A DNA stretch of 64,000 nt from Formosa haliotis (GTDB lineage: Bacteria; Bacteroidota; Bacteroidia; Flavobacteriales; Flavobacteriaceae): the NCBI RefSeq assembly GCF_001685485.1, contig NZ_BDEL01000001.1, positions 1,113,501-1,177,500 on the forward strand, read 5' to 3'. Made by a program: the position numbers and the translations under genes. Position 1 is the stretch's first letter, and each line of letters starts with the position of its first letter. Under the pieces are notes generated by a model. That model was not told where the DNA came from. It saw only the letters and a program-made list of their open reading frames with translations, and ran no database searches. Of the stretch, positions 17,280-27,389 are shown piece by piece.

Positions 17280-17531
17280 ATGAGTAATTTAAAAGACATT
17301 AAATCAGCAATTGAAAAATATGTGAATGAATCAAATCTGACTGAATTACAAATTGTTGAGAAACTCGAAAAACACTACTTTGACAAAAAGATAAACGAGA
17401 ATTTAAAGTTGTATAAAAAAGGAAAGAAAAAAGTGAGTGAAATAACAAAAGACCTAAAAATATCGCCACGAAAATTTTACGGAATTTTGGAAAAGAAAAA
17501 TATTGAACATAAGAAATATAAAAAAGAGTAA
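17280..17531 (+). CDS. Small basic HTH-like protein
   Basis: 83 residues, lysine-rich. KVSEITKDLKISPRKFYGIL (about 51-70) looks like a Hin/resolvase-type helix-turn-helix. No other domain. First gene of a two-gene cassette; it may regulate it, which is a guess. Confidence 0.45.
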   Translation: MSNLKDIKSAIEKYVNESNLTELQIVEKLEKHYFDKKINENLKLYKKGKKKVSEITKDLKISPRKFYGILEKKNIEHKKYKKE

Positions 17532-17657
17532 TTTAAAACAAAACGTTTGACTTTTAGTTCGTTTGCGTAATCAGAAACTGAACTAAAAACCAAAACCTGA
17601 ATTGAATGCGGAACTGCTAACTCAATCGGAATTGAAAAAATATATAAAAATCAAAAT

Positions 17658-17906
17658 ATGAAAAATATCTTTATTTATTATCTGACAATTTTGACACCAC
17701 TAGCTATTATAATTTGGTTAATCAAAACCGAATCAATAAGTTCGAAATATTTTGTAGGACTATTATTTTTCTATTTATTAATTTTTAGAACTTATATAGA
17801 TGGAAAAAGATTATCTGACAAAAATGTAATTCCTAAAAAAGATATTTGGAAAATGATAATTCCGGGAAAACACATTGAGTATTTTAAGGAACTATATCTG
17901 AAATAA
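17658..17906 (+). CDS. Small membrane protein
   Basis: 82 residues with two hydrophobic helices (about 4-22 and 31-48) and a polar C-terminus (GKHIEYFKELYLK). Family unknown. The 126 bases between it and the previous gene show no other frame. Confidence 0.5.
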   Translation: MKNIFIYYLTILTPLAIIIWLIKTESISSKYFVGLLFFYLLIFRTYIDGKRLSDKNVIPKKDIWKMIIPGKHIEYFKELYLK

Positions 17907-17949
17907 AATCAGAACTAAAAATATAGTGGAATAAAAACAACGAAATGCC

Positions 17950-18072
17950 AACAACGTATAAAATTAATTGCTAGTCCAAGCCTACTTACGAAAATCCTCT
18001 CGGATTTTCTATTCGGTTTGTATTTGCTAAATTAGTTGTTCAAACCACGCAACTAATCTTATACAAAACCGT
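17950..18072 (+). repeat. attC14, interrupted by IS1182-like copy 1
   Basis: R'' AATGCCAAC complements GTTGGCATT. Central hairpin GAAAATCC/GGATTTTC with a TCTC loop. The site is cut after CCGT (18069-18072); its final T is at 19736 beyond the insertion. Confidence 0.8.
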
Positions 18073-19731
18073 CAGACTGTCTAATAACTATTGCTTTTTT
18101 AGTTACATTTTTTAGAAGTTCTCAAGTAATTTCCAGGTGATTTTTGTATCTTTTAGTTATGAAATTCATACCTGGAAAAGACCGAAAACAGACCTGCCTT
18201 TTTCCTGTTTCTCTTGATGATTCAATAGATTCCGAGAATAGCGTAAGGTCTATAGATCAATTTGTAGATTCACTTAACCTTGCAGAACTAGGATTCCGTT
18301 CAGACTTTACCGAAAACGGTCCTCCGGCCTATAACCCAGCTGTTCTTCTCAAACTTTACATCTACGGATACATGAACCGTATTCGTTCTTCAAGACAATT
18401 AGAAAAAGAATGCAGGCGTAACATTGAAGTCATGTGGCTGCTCGAATCGCTAGCTCCCGATCACAACACCATCAGCAATTTCAGAAAAGATAATGCAAAG
18501 GCTATTAAAAAGTGTTCTTTGCTACCGTGCAAATGGCACGTAATTTTGGGCTTATAGGGGCTACACTTATTGCTGGAGACAGTACTAAGTTTAGAGCTCA
18601 GAATAGTAAGAAAAACAATTTTAATAAGAAGAAAATACAGCGCCACATAGATTATATTGACAATAAATTAGAACAATACAACAAAGCTCTTGAACAAAGT
18701 GATAGTGAAAATGAAAAAGAGGTAATTAAGAAAGATATTGATAAGCATCAAGGTCGCAGAAAAGAATACGAAAAACTAAATGCACAGTTGAAGGCTTCGG
18801 GAGAACCACAAATTTCTACCTCTGATCCCGATAGCAAGCATTTAATTGTGCGTAACAATATTACTGAAGTTGCTTACTGTGTACAATCTACTGTAGACGC
18901 AGATCACAATATTCCGTTCGACTACTTGGTTACCAATAAAAACGACTCCAAGGCTATGGGACAGATGTTACAGAGAGCTAAAACTATTTTAGGAACGAAC
19001 ACCTTTACGGCGCTCTATGACAAAGGATATCATACGGGAAGTGAATTTAAAACTGCTAATAAACTAGGTATTAAAACCCTTGTTGCTATCCCTGGAATAG
19101 GAAGAGCATCGCAAGCTCCAGATCCTAACTATAACTCAGAACATTTTAAATATAATAAAGAACACGACACCTATACTTGCCCACAAGGAAACATACTTAA
19201 AAGTAATGGCAGTACTTATAAAGGGCGTAATTATCGTTTCAAACAATACAAAACAAACAAATGTAAAGCTTGCCCCGCAAGAGCATTATGCACAACGTCT
19301 AAAGCAAATGGAAAAGTAGTACAACGCAGTGAATTCCATAAATATATTGAAGCCAACGCAAAGAGCGTATTGCAAAATCCTGATGCTTATAAAAAACGCC
19401 AAGCCATTGTAGAGCATCCTTACGGAACCATAAAACGCCAGTGGAGTTTTGATCATATTATGACTAAAAAACGATGCAACGCGCTAGTGCAGATGTAGGG
19501 TTTATGTTTATTGCATATAACTTAAAAAGAATTTGGAATATCATTAGAAAAACGAATACACCTCGTGTTCAAGATCACTGGTCTTTAATTAGGCTTATAA
19601 CAACTGTTCTAACAGGTTTTGAAGAAGCTTACAAACAAAATTCAAAATATAGAATCTTAGCTCCCATCTAATAGAAAAAACTGTATTTTAGTAGAAATAT
19701 ATAAAATTGCAGTCGGTTATTAGACGGACTG
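18073..19731 (+). mobile_element. IS1182-like insertion sequence, copy 1
   Basis: 1659 bp. Imperfect terminal repeats: CAGACTGTCTAATAAC at the left and GTTATTAGACGGACTG at the right. Flanked by a CCGT duplication (18069-18072, 19732-19735) that belongs to the attC14 right end. Same target position and orientation as the copies at 22530 and 45147. Confidence 0.85.
18159..19671 (+). pseudogene. IS1182-family transposase, frameshifted twice
   Basis: Compared with the intact copy at 45233-46747 it lacks one A in the run after GCTATTAAAA (about 18510) and one A in the run before CGATGCAACG (about 19470), splitting the frame into 18159-18557, 18512-19498 and 19474-19671. The product otherwise has the N-terminal region with RSSRQLEKECRRN and the DDE domain starting near IAGDSTKFRAQNS. 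Either decayed or a homopolymer sequencing error. Confidence 0.75.
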
Positions 19732-19893
19732 CCGTTAGCCACAAGTTAACTAAATCAACAAAATTTAGTGAATAATTGAACTTTTTAGATTTTTAACGAA
19801 TGAAAATCTAATCCGAATGCAAAACTGAAATTGAGAAATGAAAATCCTAACTGATAAACCACATCTGATTTTTTAATCTCCATTCCGATTATA

Positions 19894-20292
19894 ATGCTGA
19901 TTGGAATTTTAAGTGGAGATGCAGCATTGGACATAAATATTCACGACACCTACTATGTTATTGCTCATTTTCATTTAGCAATACTGATTTCAATACTTTT
20001 TGGAATAATTGGAATTGGATATTGGATTATGCAAAAAGCGGATAGAAAACTATCAAAATGGCTGAATTGGATTCACATTGGACTGACTTTTGGCGGAATA
20101 ATACTCATTCTAATTCTTTCCCAATTATATCGAGAACCAAAAACTGATACAATACTTTCAGATTTTGACTTTAACCAGAAATTGGACATTATAATATTTA
20201 TAATATTATTGATTACGATATTTGGACAAGTTATCTATCCAATAAATTTAATAAGCGGAATAATAAAAAAGCGAAAAAAAACCAGTGGCTAA
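19894..20292 (+). CDS. Membrane protein resembling part of cytochrome oxidase subunit I
   Basis: 132 residues, four hydrophobic helices. INIHDTYYVIAHFHLAI (about 15-31) matches the heme-ligand segment of heme-copper oxidase subunit I (HDTYYVVAHFH). The other catalytic helices are absent, so it cannot be a working oxidase subunit alone. The stop TAA is supplied by the recombination site (GGCTAAC). Start at ATG 19894. It could be a captured fragment or an unrelated short relative. Confidence 0.5.
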   Translation: MLIGILSGDAALDINIHDTYYVIAHFHLAILISILFGIIGIGYWIMQKADRKLSKWLNWIHIGLTFGGIILILILSQLYREPKTDTILSDFDFNQKLDIIIFIILLITIFGQVIYPINLISGIIKKRKKTSG

Positions 20293-20413
20293 CATCGTAT
20301 ATAATTTATTGCTAGTTCTAGCCTACTTACGAAAATCCTCGCGGATTTTCTATTCGGTTTTTATTTGCTAAATTACGTGCTAAACCAAGCAACAAACCAT
20401 ATACAAAACCGTT
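20291..20413 (+). repeat. attC15 (attC-like site)
   Basis: R'' GTGGCTAAC complements GTTAGCCAC, the sequence to the right of IS1182 copy 1. Central hairpin GAAAATCC/GGATTTTC. Confidence 0.85.
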
Positions 20414-20754
20414 AGCTACAATTTCAAAACTCACTCAAACGCGGATTTAACGCCAAGTTTTACGATAAATTTATCACTCAAATTCAACAAAAAAATAATT
20501 CTTGATTTTAGAATTTTAAAGGTTTAATTAAAACAAAACCTCAAACCGATTTTTACTCAAACGGAATTAAAATCTTCAAAAAATTAAACATAAAATAAAT
20601 CTTCTGGAATTTCTCACTCAGTCGGTTTTTGGAAATTTAATCAAAATTAATCCTGAAAAGAAAATATAAATTATCTAGAATTGATCACTCAAACTGATAA
20701 AAAAAGAAAAATTTAAATGGCTGAACTGAACGGAAAATAAAAACTGTAGCTAAC
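20411..20754 (+). repeat. ORF-less cassette element B, copy 1
   Basis: About 344 bp, no gene. Begins GTTAGCTACA and ends TGTAGCTAAC (exact complement). It contains five spaced variants of an ACTCAAACGG-like motif (for example CACTCAAACG, ACTCAAACGGAATT, CACTCAGTCGG). Other copies at 34550 and 49771 are more like each other than like this one. Confidence 0.6.
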
Positions 20755-20874
20755 ACCGTTTATAAAAATGCTTACTTTAGTTCAAGCCTAAGTCTTGTGC
20801 CCTTTTGTTTGCTTCTGATTTTCCTTCGGAAAATCCTCGCTGCCAAAATCGCACATTTCATAAACAAACACGTT
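20752..20874 (+). repeat. attC16 (end of element B)
   Basis: Arms CGTTTATAAAAATGC and GCACATTTCATAAACA pair imperfectly. Central hairpin GATTTTCC/GGAAAATC, the arm-swapped form of the common hairpin. Confidence 0.8.
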
Positions 20875-20883
20875 ACCACACAT

Positions 20884-21523
20884 TTGAGAAAAATAGTTTT
20901 CATATTGACAATTTTAGTTTTCCAACAAAATCTTTACTCACAAAAGAAATCGTTGGAAAAGTGGAATATTATATCTCAAATAATTACGACATTCCATCAT
21001 TTGCTGCTTCATCAGAAAAAACAATAAAGTACCTAAATTCTCGTAGACAACAAATAGAATTAATTCAAGGAAATTCAATTACAGAAATTAAAACTGACAC
21101 AACTGGAATTTTTAAAATCAATATAAAACTTGACGAAAATCTTAAGATAACAGTCAATAAAAAGTCTAAGCTATTGGCATCTGAATTTCAATTTAGTTCA
21201 AATCAATTAAATGACACTTTAAAATTAAGAATTACGGACGAAAAAATGGACATTTACAAAGACTCCATTGCTTCTCCTAAATTTTATAATATGTATAGCG
21301 AAAATCAAGCGTATTCGGACTTTGAGAATGGAAAAAAACGGATTCTAACTGGAGCTGGTTTTGTATCAAAAGAATCATCAATGCGGAGAAAAAAATTATC
21401 AAAGAATACGGGTTTGAATACGAACCTATTCACGGATGTATAATTTTAAGTTCTGAATCTCGAATTATCTATCGTTATAATAAAATAATGAAAAAATTAA
21501 TAGGAATAAAAAACGTGTGGTAA
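20884..21523 (+). pseudogene. Exported carboxypeptidase-regulatory-like protein, frameshifted
   Basis: TTG at 20884 starts a signal peptide (RKIVFILTILVFQQNLYSQ). The frame then moves at the A run near 20941 (CAAAAG) to EIVGKVEYYISNNYDIPSF and NSITEIKTDTTGIFKINIK, which resemble a carboxypeptidase-D regulatory-like β-sandwich. It moves again near 21370 to INAEKKIIKEYGFEYEPIHG and ends at TAA 21521-21523, inside the attC17 start. Both shifts are restored by adding one A, so the gene may be intact in the cell. Confidence 0.55.
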
Positions 21524-21648
21524 CACCGTGTAAAAAACATTGCTTATTTTAGTTAAGCCGTTTGGTCGTTGCTTTGCTTGCTTGCATCTGATTTTCCTTC
21601 GGAAAATCCTCGCACACAAACACGCAACGTTCCTTACACATAAACGTT
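21522..21648 (+). repeat. attC17 (attC-like site)
   Basis: R'' GTGTGGTAAC complements GTTACCACAC. Central hairpin GATTTTCC/GGAAAATC. Confidence 0.8.
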
Positions 21649-21676
21649 GCCAGTAATATGAGGAAACCAAAATCAA

Positions 21677-22393
21677 ATGAAAATAATGAACTATAAAACT
21701 ATCTTTCTGATTTTTGTTTCAACAATTGTGTATTCCCAAAATGCCGAAAAAAATATGAGTAATAAAGTACCTAATAGTGTTGAAATTGTTGACAGTCATT
21801 TAGACCAATTCTTTGATGAAGATGCAGACATTGTTGTATTTGACGAAATAGAATCTGAAATAATTCACAGAGACATTTTTTTCATAAAAGCTACAGAAGA
21901 TAGACCTTATCACATTTTGTTGAGCTGTGGAATGAGTGCTTTACCAATGAAAGTACCTGAAGATATTGAATCATCTGAATTTGCAGAAGTTATGATATTG
22001 TTGCCAAAGGAATGGAATTTAGAATATGAATCTTTTAGTGACGAACGAAATTATTGGCCAATTAGAATAATGAAGGAATTGATGATGTTACCACATCCGA
22101 ATAAAACTTGGTTAGGTTTTGGACACACTTTCGGACACGAAGATGATGATGAACTTGCAGAAGGAATTGGATTTAATTCAGTAATGTTAGCCAGCTCAAT
22201 GGAATTATCGGCTGATTTTACCGAAATCGAACTTGAAAATAATAAAGTGATTGACATTTATACTTTAATTCCACTTTACAAAGAAGAACTTGAATTTAAA
22301 AAACAAAATAGCGCAAGTGATTTACTTGAAAAATTTGACAAATTCGGAATTGAAGAAATTGTAAAAGTTGGAAGAAAAAATGTTTGCGAATAA
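21677..22393 (+). CDS. Suppressor-of-fused (SUFU) domain protein with signal peptide
   Basis: 238 residues. Signal peptide-like start (YKTIFLIFVSTIVYSQ). Residues about 75-170 (PYHILLSCGMSALPM, FAEVMILLPKEW, WPIRIMKELMMLPHPNKTWLGFGHTF) match the bacterial SUFU domain, which occurs in immunity proteins against polymorphic toxins and stand-alone proteins. Cytoplasmic immunity would not need a signal peptide, so the role is unclear. Single-gene cassette. Confidence 0.65.
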   Translation: MKIMNYKTIFLIFVSTIVYSQNAEKNMSNKVPNSVEIVDSHLDQFFDEDADIVVFDEIESEIIHRDIFFIKATEDRPYHILLSCGMSALPMKVPEDIESSEFAEVMILLPKEWNLEYESFSDERNYWPIRIMKELMMLPHPNKTWLGFGHTFGHEDDDELAEGIGFNSVMLASSMELSADFTEIELENNKVIDIYTLIPLYKEELEFKKQNSASDLLEKFDKFGIEEIVKVGRKNVCE

Positions 22394-22407
22394 AAAATAC
22401 TACTGGC

Positions 22408-22529
22408 AACAACGTGTATAATTAATGGCTAGTTCTCGCCTACTTACGAAAATCCTCGCGGATTTTCTATTCGGTTTTTATTTGCTAAATTAGGTGCTTA
22501 AACACGCCACTAATCATACACAAAACCGT
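22408..22529 (+). repeat. attC18, interrupted by IS1182-like copy 2
   Basis: R'' TACTGGCAAC complements GTTGCCAGTA. Central hairpin GAAAATCC/GGATTTTC. Cut after CCGT (22526-22529); the last T is 24193. Confidence 0.85.
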
Positions 22530-24188
22530 CAGACTGTCTAATAACTATTGCTTTTTAGTTACATTTTTTAGAAGTTCTCAAGTAATTTCCAGGTGATTTT
22601 TGTATCTTTTAGTTATGAAATTCATACCTGGAAAAGACCGAAAACAGACCTGCCTTTTTCCTGTTTCTCTTGATGATTCAATAGATTCCGAGAATAGCGT
22701 AAGGTCTATAGATCAATTTGTAGATTCACTTAACCTTGCAGAACTAGGATTCCGTTCAGACTTTACCGAAAACGGTCCTCCGGCCTATAACCCAGCTGTT
22801 CTTCTCAAACTTTACATCTACGGATACATGAACCGTATTCGTTCTTCAAGACAATTAGAAAAAGAATGCAGGCGTAACATTGAAGTCATGTGGCTGCTCG
22901 AATCGCTAGCTCCCGATCACAACACCATCAGCAATTTCAGAAAAGATAATGCAAAGGCTATTAAAAAGTGTTCTTTGCTACCGTGCAAATGGCACGTAAT
23001 TTTGGGCTTATAGGGGCTACACTTATTGCTGGAGACAGTACTAAGTTTAGAGCTCAGAATAGTAAGAAAAACAATTTTAATAAGAAGAAAATACAGCGCC
23101 ACATAGATTATATTGACAATAAATTAGAACAATACAACAAAGCTCTTGAACAAAGTGATAGTGAAAATGAAAAAGAGGTAATTAAGAAAGATATTGATAA
23201 GCATCAAGGTCGCAGAAAAGAATACGAAAAACTAAATGCACAGTTGAAGGCTTCGGGAGAACCACAAATTTCTACCTCTGATCCCGATAGCAAGCATTTA
23301 ATTGTGCGTAACAATATTACTGAAGTTGCTTACTGTGTACAATCTACTGTAGACGCAGATCACAATATTCCGTTCGACTACTTGGTTACCAATAAAAACG
23401 ACTCCAAGGCTATGGGACAGATGTTACAGAGAGCTAAAACTATTTTAGGAACGAACACCTTTACGGCGCTCTATGACAAAGGATATCATACGGGAAGTGA
23501 ATTTAAAACTGCTAATAAACTAGGTATTAAAACCCTTGTTGCTATCCCTGGAATAGGAAGAGCATCGCAAGCTCCAGATCCTAACTATAACTCAGAACAT
23601 TTTAAATATAATAAAGAACACGACACCTATACTTGCCCACAAGGAAACATACTTAAAAGTAATGGCAGTACTTATAAAGGGCGTAATTATCGTTTCAAAC
23701 AATACAAAACAAACAAATGTAAAGCTTGCCCCGCAAGAGCATTATGCACAACGTCTAAAGCAAATGGAAAAGTAGTACAACGCAGTGAATTCCATAAATA
23801 TATTGAAGCCAACGCAAAGAGCGTATTGCAAAATCCTGATGCTTATAAAAAACGCCAAGCCATTGTAGAGCATCCTTACGGAACCATAAAACGCCAGTGG
23901 AGTTTTGATCATATTATGACTAAAAAAACGATGCAACGCGCTAGTGCAGATGTAGGGTTTATGTTTATTGCATATAACTTAAAAAGAATTTGGAATATCA
24001 TTAGAAAAACGAATACACCTCGTGTTCAAGATCACTGGTCTTTAATTAGGCTTATAACAACTGTTCTAACAGGTTTTGAAGAAGCTTACAAACAAAATTC
24101 AAAATATAGAATCTTAGCTCCCATCTAATAGAAAAAACTGTATTTTAGTAGAAATATATAAAATTGCAGTCGGTTATTAGACGGACTG
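22530..24188 (+). mobile_element. IS1182-like insertion sequence, copy 2
   Basis: 1659 bp with the same ends as copy 1 and a CCGT duplication at 22526-22529 and 24189-24192. Inserted in attC18 at the same nucleotide and orientation. Confidence 0.85.
22615..24128 (+). pseudogene. IS1182-family transposase, frameshifted once
   Basis: Same A-run loss as copy 1 near 22966; the second run near 23930 is intact. Frames 22615-23013 and 22968-24128 together equal the 504-residue transposase of copy 3. Confidence 0.75.
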
Positions 24189-24239
24189 CCGTTGGCAACA
24201 AGCTAAAGAAACATCGTGCTGAAATTAAAATTCTGTAAA

Positions 24240-24617
24240 ATGACAAAAATTGTTTCAAGTCCAAATTGTGGAAACTCACCGAAAATGGAATTTCTAAAAG
24301 AATTCAATATTGCTTTTGCAAAAGGAAACGTGGAATTTATTGTCGAAAGCGTAACTGATGATATTGTTTGGAACATCATTGGCGACAAAAAAATCGAAGG
24401 AAAAGAAACGTTTGCGAAGGAATTGGAAAAAATGAAATCCAAAAAGGCGACCGAATTAATAATTGACCAAATTTTATCGCACGGAAAAGAAGGAGCTACA
24501 AACGGAATTATGAAAATGCAAAACGGAAAAAAATATGCGTTTTCGGACTTTTATAAATTTAAGGGAGCAAAAGGTGTTAAAATAAAATCAATAACATCAT
24601 ACGTAGTTGAAATTTGA
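24240..24617 (+). CDS. NTF2/SnoaL-like small protein (copy 1)
   Basis: 125 residues from ATG 24240 (GTG at 24216 is possible). MEFLKEFNIAFAKGNVEFIVESVTDDIVWNIIGD has the helix plus cone-shaped β pattern of SnoaL/NTF2-like proteins. Substrate unknown. It shares a cassette with a DUF1801 gene 15 bases downstream. Identical to 39779-40156. Confidence 0.6.
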   Translation: MTKIVSSPNCGNSPKMEFLKEFNIAFAKGNVEFIVESVTDDIVWNIIGDKKIEGKETFAKELEKMKSKKATELIIDQILSHGKEGATNGIMKMQNGKKYAFSDFYKFKGAKGVKIKSITSYVVEI

Positions 24618-24632
24618 AGCAATTGTATAACA

Positions 24633-25037
24633 ATGTTGACAAATATGAACAGAGAAATAAAAGAATATAACGAAAAGCAAGAATTTGAGGACAAAGAAAT
24701 TTGCAACCAACTTGCTCTGATTATAAACAGAGAACTAACTGATGCAGAAAGCAAAATTTGGCATCGACACCCAGTTTGGTTTTTAAATGGCAATCCAATA
24801 GTAGGTTACAGCAAACAAAAAAAAGGTTTAAGATTAATGTTTTGGAGTGGAGCCGACTTTGAAGAAGAAGACTTGAATATTCGAGGCACAAAATTTAAGG
24901 ATGCTTCAGTTTTTTATAAATCCGTCACAGAAGTTGATGAAACTAAATTAAAACGATGGCTCAAAAAGTCCAAAGAAATTCAATGGGATTATAAAAACAT
25001 CGTAAAAAGAAAAGGAAAACTCGAAATATTGAAATAA
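24633..25037 (+). CDS. DUF1801-type protein (copy 1)
   Basis: 134 residues. AESKIWHRHPVWFLNGNPIVGYSKQKKGLRLMFWSG (about 38-73) matches the DUF1801/YdhG-like fold, including the conserved proline before the aromatic core. Proposed roles of the family (iron-binding chaperone) are weakly established. ATG at 24633 or 24645. Confidence 0.6.
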   Translation: MLTNMNREIKEYNEKQEFEDKEICNQLALIINRELTDAESKIWHRHPVWFLNGNPIVGYSKQKKGLRLMFWSGADFEEEDLNIRGTKFKDASVFYKSVTEVDETKLKRWLKKSKEIQWDYKNIVKRKGKLEILK

Positions 25038-25050
25038 AAAGCCAGTTGCC

Positions 25051-25174
25051 AACAACGTATAAAATTAATTGCTTGGTACGAGCTTGCTTACGAAAATCCT
25101 CGCGGATTTTCTATGCGGTTTGTATTTGGTAAATTCGTTGCTTAACCACGCAACTAATCTTATACAAACACGTT
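25051..25174 (+). repeat. attC19 (attC-like site)
   Basis: R'' GTTGCCAAC complements GTTGGCAAC. Arms GTATAAAATTAATTGC and GCAACTAATCTTATAC; central hairpin GAAAATCC/GGATTTTC. Identical to attC31. Confidence 0.85.
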
Positions 25175-25184
25175 ACCTGTAATT

Positions 25185-25754
25185 ATGAAAAACATCCTGC
25201 TTGCCATCATATTAATACCAATTTTGACTTATTCCCAGTCCTCCAAGACTTATTTAGAATTAGTTGATAACGCAAAAACAAAGAAAAGTGCGGAACAAAT
25301 TGAAAAGTTGATTGTTGGTACGTGGGAGTTTCAAAAATTGACAGATAAGAACGGGAAAACAATTGCGGAAGTGAAACATATCGTGAATGACACAATTACA
25401 GCGACTGAATTTGTTTCTCGACCTAATATGCGAATTGAAAAAGACAAAACGTATGAGCTATTTGGTTGTGAAAATGCAGCAAACTGTGAAAGCGGAATTT
25501 GGGAATATGACTCAAAAGCAAAGATTTTTAAAATGACTTTTGACAAACCAAAATACAACGTGCCAATTGACAAACTTGCACCTGGCCTTTTGGAACAATT
25601 AAAAAAATCTGGTACTTTAATTGAGTTTACCAATAGTGAAATAGAAATAGCGAAAATCACTCAAACGGAATTGAAAATATTTGAATTTTTAGAAAGTGAT
25701 GGAAAGGAATTAAAATATAATTTAAAAGTATATAAAAAAAATAACTACAGGTAA
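25185..25754 (+). CDS. Exported lipocalin-like protein
   Basis: 189 residues. Signal peptide MKNILLAIILIPILTYSQ. IVGTWEFQKLTDKNGK (about 43-58) is the GxW start of lipocalin-like β-barrels of Bacteroidota, and the rest is β-rich. Ligand unknown. The stop TAA is part of the recombination site (AGGTAAC). Confidence 0.55.
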   Translation: MKNILLAIILIPILTYSQSSKTYLELVDNAKTKKSAEQIEKLIVGTWEFQKLTDKNGKTIAEVKHIVNDTITATEFVSRPNMRIEKDKTYELFGCENAANCESGIWEYDSKAKIFKMTFDKPKYNVPIDKLAPGLLEQLKKSGTLIEFTNSEIEIAKITQTELKIFEFLESDGKELKYNLKVYKKNNYR

Positions 25755-25877
25755 CAATGGCTATAATTCATTGCGGTTGAATTCCTAATCGGAATTCAAC
25801 GCATTTTTGCTATCTTCGAGCTGCGGCGGAAAGAATCCTGCGGATTTTTCCGCAACGAAATTATAGCCGAGACCGTT
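25753..25877 (+). repeat. attC20 (attC-like site, two hairpins)
   Basis: R'' TACAGGTAAC complements GTTACCTGTA. Hairpins GAATTCC/GGAATTC and GCGGAAAGAATCC/GGATTTTTCCGC. Confidence 0.8.
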
Positions 25878-25893
25878 GCCACCAATTTCAAAA

Positions 25894-26850
25894 ATGAACA
25901 GACAATTAAAGAACATACTTATTGCAATTGGAATTCCAACTCTTTATGCAATAGTTTTAAGATTAGCTTTCGGAGTTAAAGATTGGAATGAATTATTTTC
26001 TGTAATGTCTGTTACATTCCTTTTTCTTCTTCCAACAATAGTCGGTGCATTAACCGTTTATCTTTCAGATAAAAATAAAGTTGAAAAACTATGGTATCGA
26101 ATTTTCACACCTTGGATTCCAATAATTTTATTTCTCATTATCACACTTGTTTTAGCAATTGAAGGTTGGGCGTGTTGGTTAATGATTCTTCCTGTTTTCT
26201 TAATAGCTGCATCAATTGGAGGATTAATTGGAGGTTATTTAAAATTAAAAAGAAGAAATGACAGACTAAACATTTCGTTACTAATTCTTATTCCATTCCT
26301 AATTTCACCAGTTGAACAATTAATTGAAAAGATTCCAGGAACATATAAAGCTTATACTTATATAGATATTAATTCAAATGCTGAGAAAATCTGGGAAAAT
26401 GTAACAAGAGTTAAAACGATTGAAAAAAATGAAGATACTGGATATTTGACAGAATTTTTGGGATTCCCAAGACCTTTAAAAGCTGAATTAAATTATAATG
26501 GAGTTGGTGCTTATCGAGAAGCAATTTTCACAAACGGACTAATATTCAGAGAAACCGTTACAGAATATGAGGCGAATAAGAAAATGGTCTTTTCAATTAA
26601 GGCTAATACTTACGAAATACCATCTACGACTCTTGACGAACACATTCTAATCGGAGGAGAATATTTTGATGTACTAAATGGGACATATGAACTTGAAAAA
26701 CTTACTGAAGGAAAATATCGTTTACATTTATATAGTAATTTCAAAATGAATACAACTTTTAATTTTTATGCTGGTTGGTGGGGAAAAATAATAATGAAAG
26801 ATATTCAAAACAATATACTGAAAGTTGAAAAGAAACGAGCAGAAGAATAA
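25894..26850 (+). CDS. Membrane protein with SRPBCC-like C-terminal domain
   Basis: 318 residues from ATG 25894. Four hydrophobic helices in 1-150. After about 165, AYTYIDINSNAEKIWENVTRVKTI begins a domain with the pattern of SRPBCC/polyketide-cyclase-like lipid-binding folds, ending near 305. The fusion of membrane region and SRPBCC is seen in Bacteroidota hypothetical proteins; the ligand is unknown. Confidence 0.5.
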   Translation: MNRQLKNILIAIGIPTLYAIVLRLAFGVKDWNELFSVMSVTFLFLLPTIVGALTVYLSDKNKVEKLWYRIFTPWIPIILFLIITLVLAIEGWACWLMILPVFLIAASIGGLIGGYLKLKRRNDRLNISLLILIPFLISPVEQLIEKIPGTYKAYTYIDINSNAEKIWENVTRVKTIEKNEDTGYLTEFLGFPRPLKAELNYNGVGAYREAIFTNGLIFRETVTEYEANKKMVFSIKANTYEIPSTTLDEHILIGGEYFDVLNGTYELEKLTEGKYRLHLYSNFKMNTTFNFYAGWWGKIIMKDIQNNILKVEKKRAEE

Positions 26851-26862
26851 AAAACTGGTGGC

Positions 26863-26988
26863 AACACCGTATATAATTTATTGCTGGCTTCTCGCCTACT
26901 TACGAAAGTCCTCACGGACTTTCTTGGTCGGTAATTATTTACTAAATTAGTTGCTTAAACCACGCAACAAACCATATACAAACACGTT
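26863..26988 (+). repeat. attC21 (attC-like site)
   Basis: R'' TGGTGGCAAC complements GTTGCCACCA. Central hairpin GAAAGTCC/GGACTTTC, a compensatory change from the common form. Confidence 0.85.
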
Positions 26989-27023
26989 GTGCAACATATA
27001 AAAACCGAAGAACTGCATATTAA

Positions 27024-27389
27024 ATGAAAGAACAAATAATAACCAAAATTAGGAATAGGGAATCATTTCTTTTAGCAAATGACGGTCAATATTTGGGCAA
27101 ACTTACATTTAGTCGATACGATTCTGATTCGATTTTAAATAAATACGGCTCATACGGAAGTCAGTATTCCTCAACTTCGATTTTTAACAAGTATAGCAAT
27201 TATGGAAGTCAATATTCTTCATTAAGTCCTTTTAATAAATACACAAATACACCACCAACTGTTTATTACAAAGGAGAAAAAGTAGGCTATTTGACCAAGA
27301 ATAGATATGTAGGTTATGGGAATTCTAATATTGACCCTGACCAACTTTTTGAATGGATGAAATCTAAAGGAATAACTCAATATGGTTGA
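27024..27389 (+). CDS. Small protein with YGSQYSS repeats
   Basis: 121 residues. LLANDGQYLGKLT near 16-28, then two tandem units of the type SIFNKYSNYGSQYSS (about 38-72), then NTPPTVYYKGEKVGYLTKN. Repeats of this type occur in a family of small bacterial hypotheticals of unknown function. Overlaps the next gene by 8 bases, so translation is probably coupled. Confidence 0.5.
   Translation: MKEQIITKIRNRESFLLANDGQYLGKLTFSRYDSDSILNKYGSYGSQYSSTSIFNKYSNYGSQYSSLSPFNKYTNTPPTVYYKGEKVGYLTKNRYVGYGNSNIDPDQLFEWMKSKGITQYG

Noticed and set aside
18159..18560. Programmed frameshifting in IS1182 copies 1 and 2
   Set aside because: Copy 3 has the extra A and reads straight through, so a one-frame transposase is the native state.
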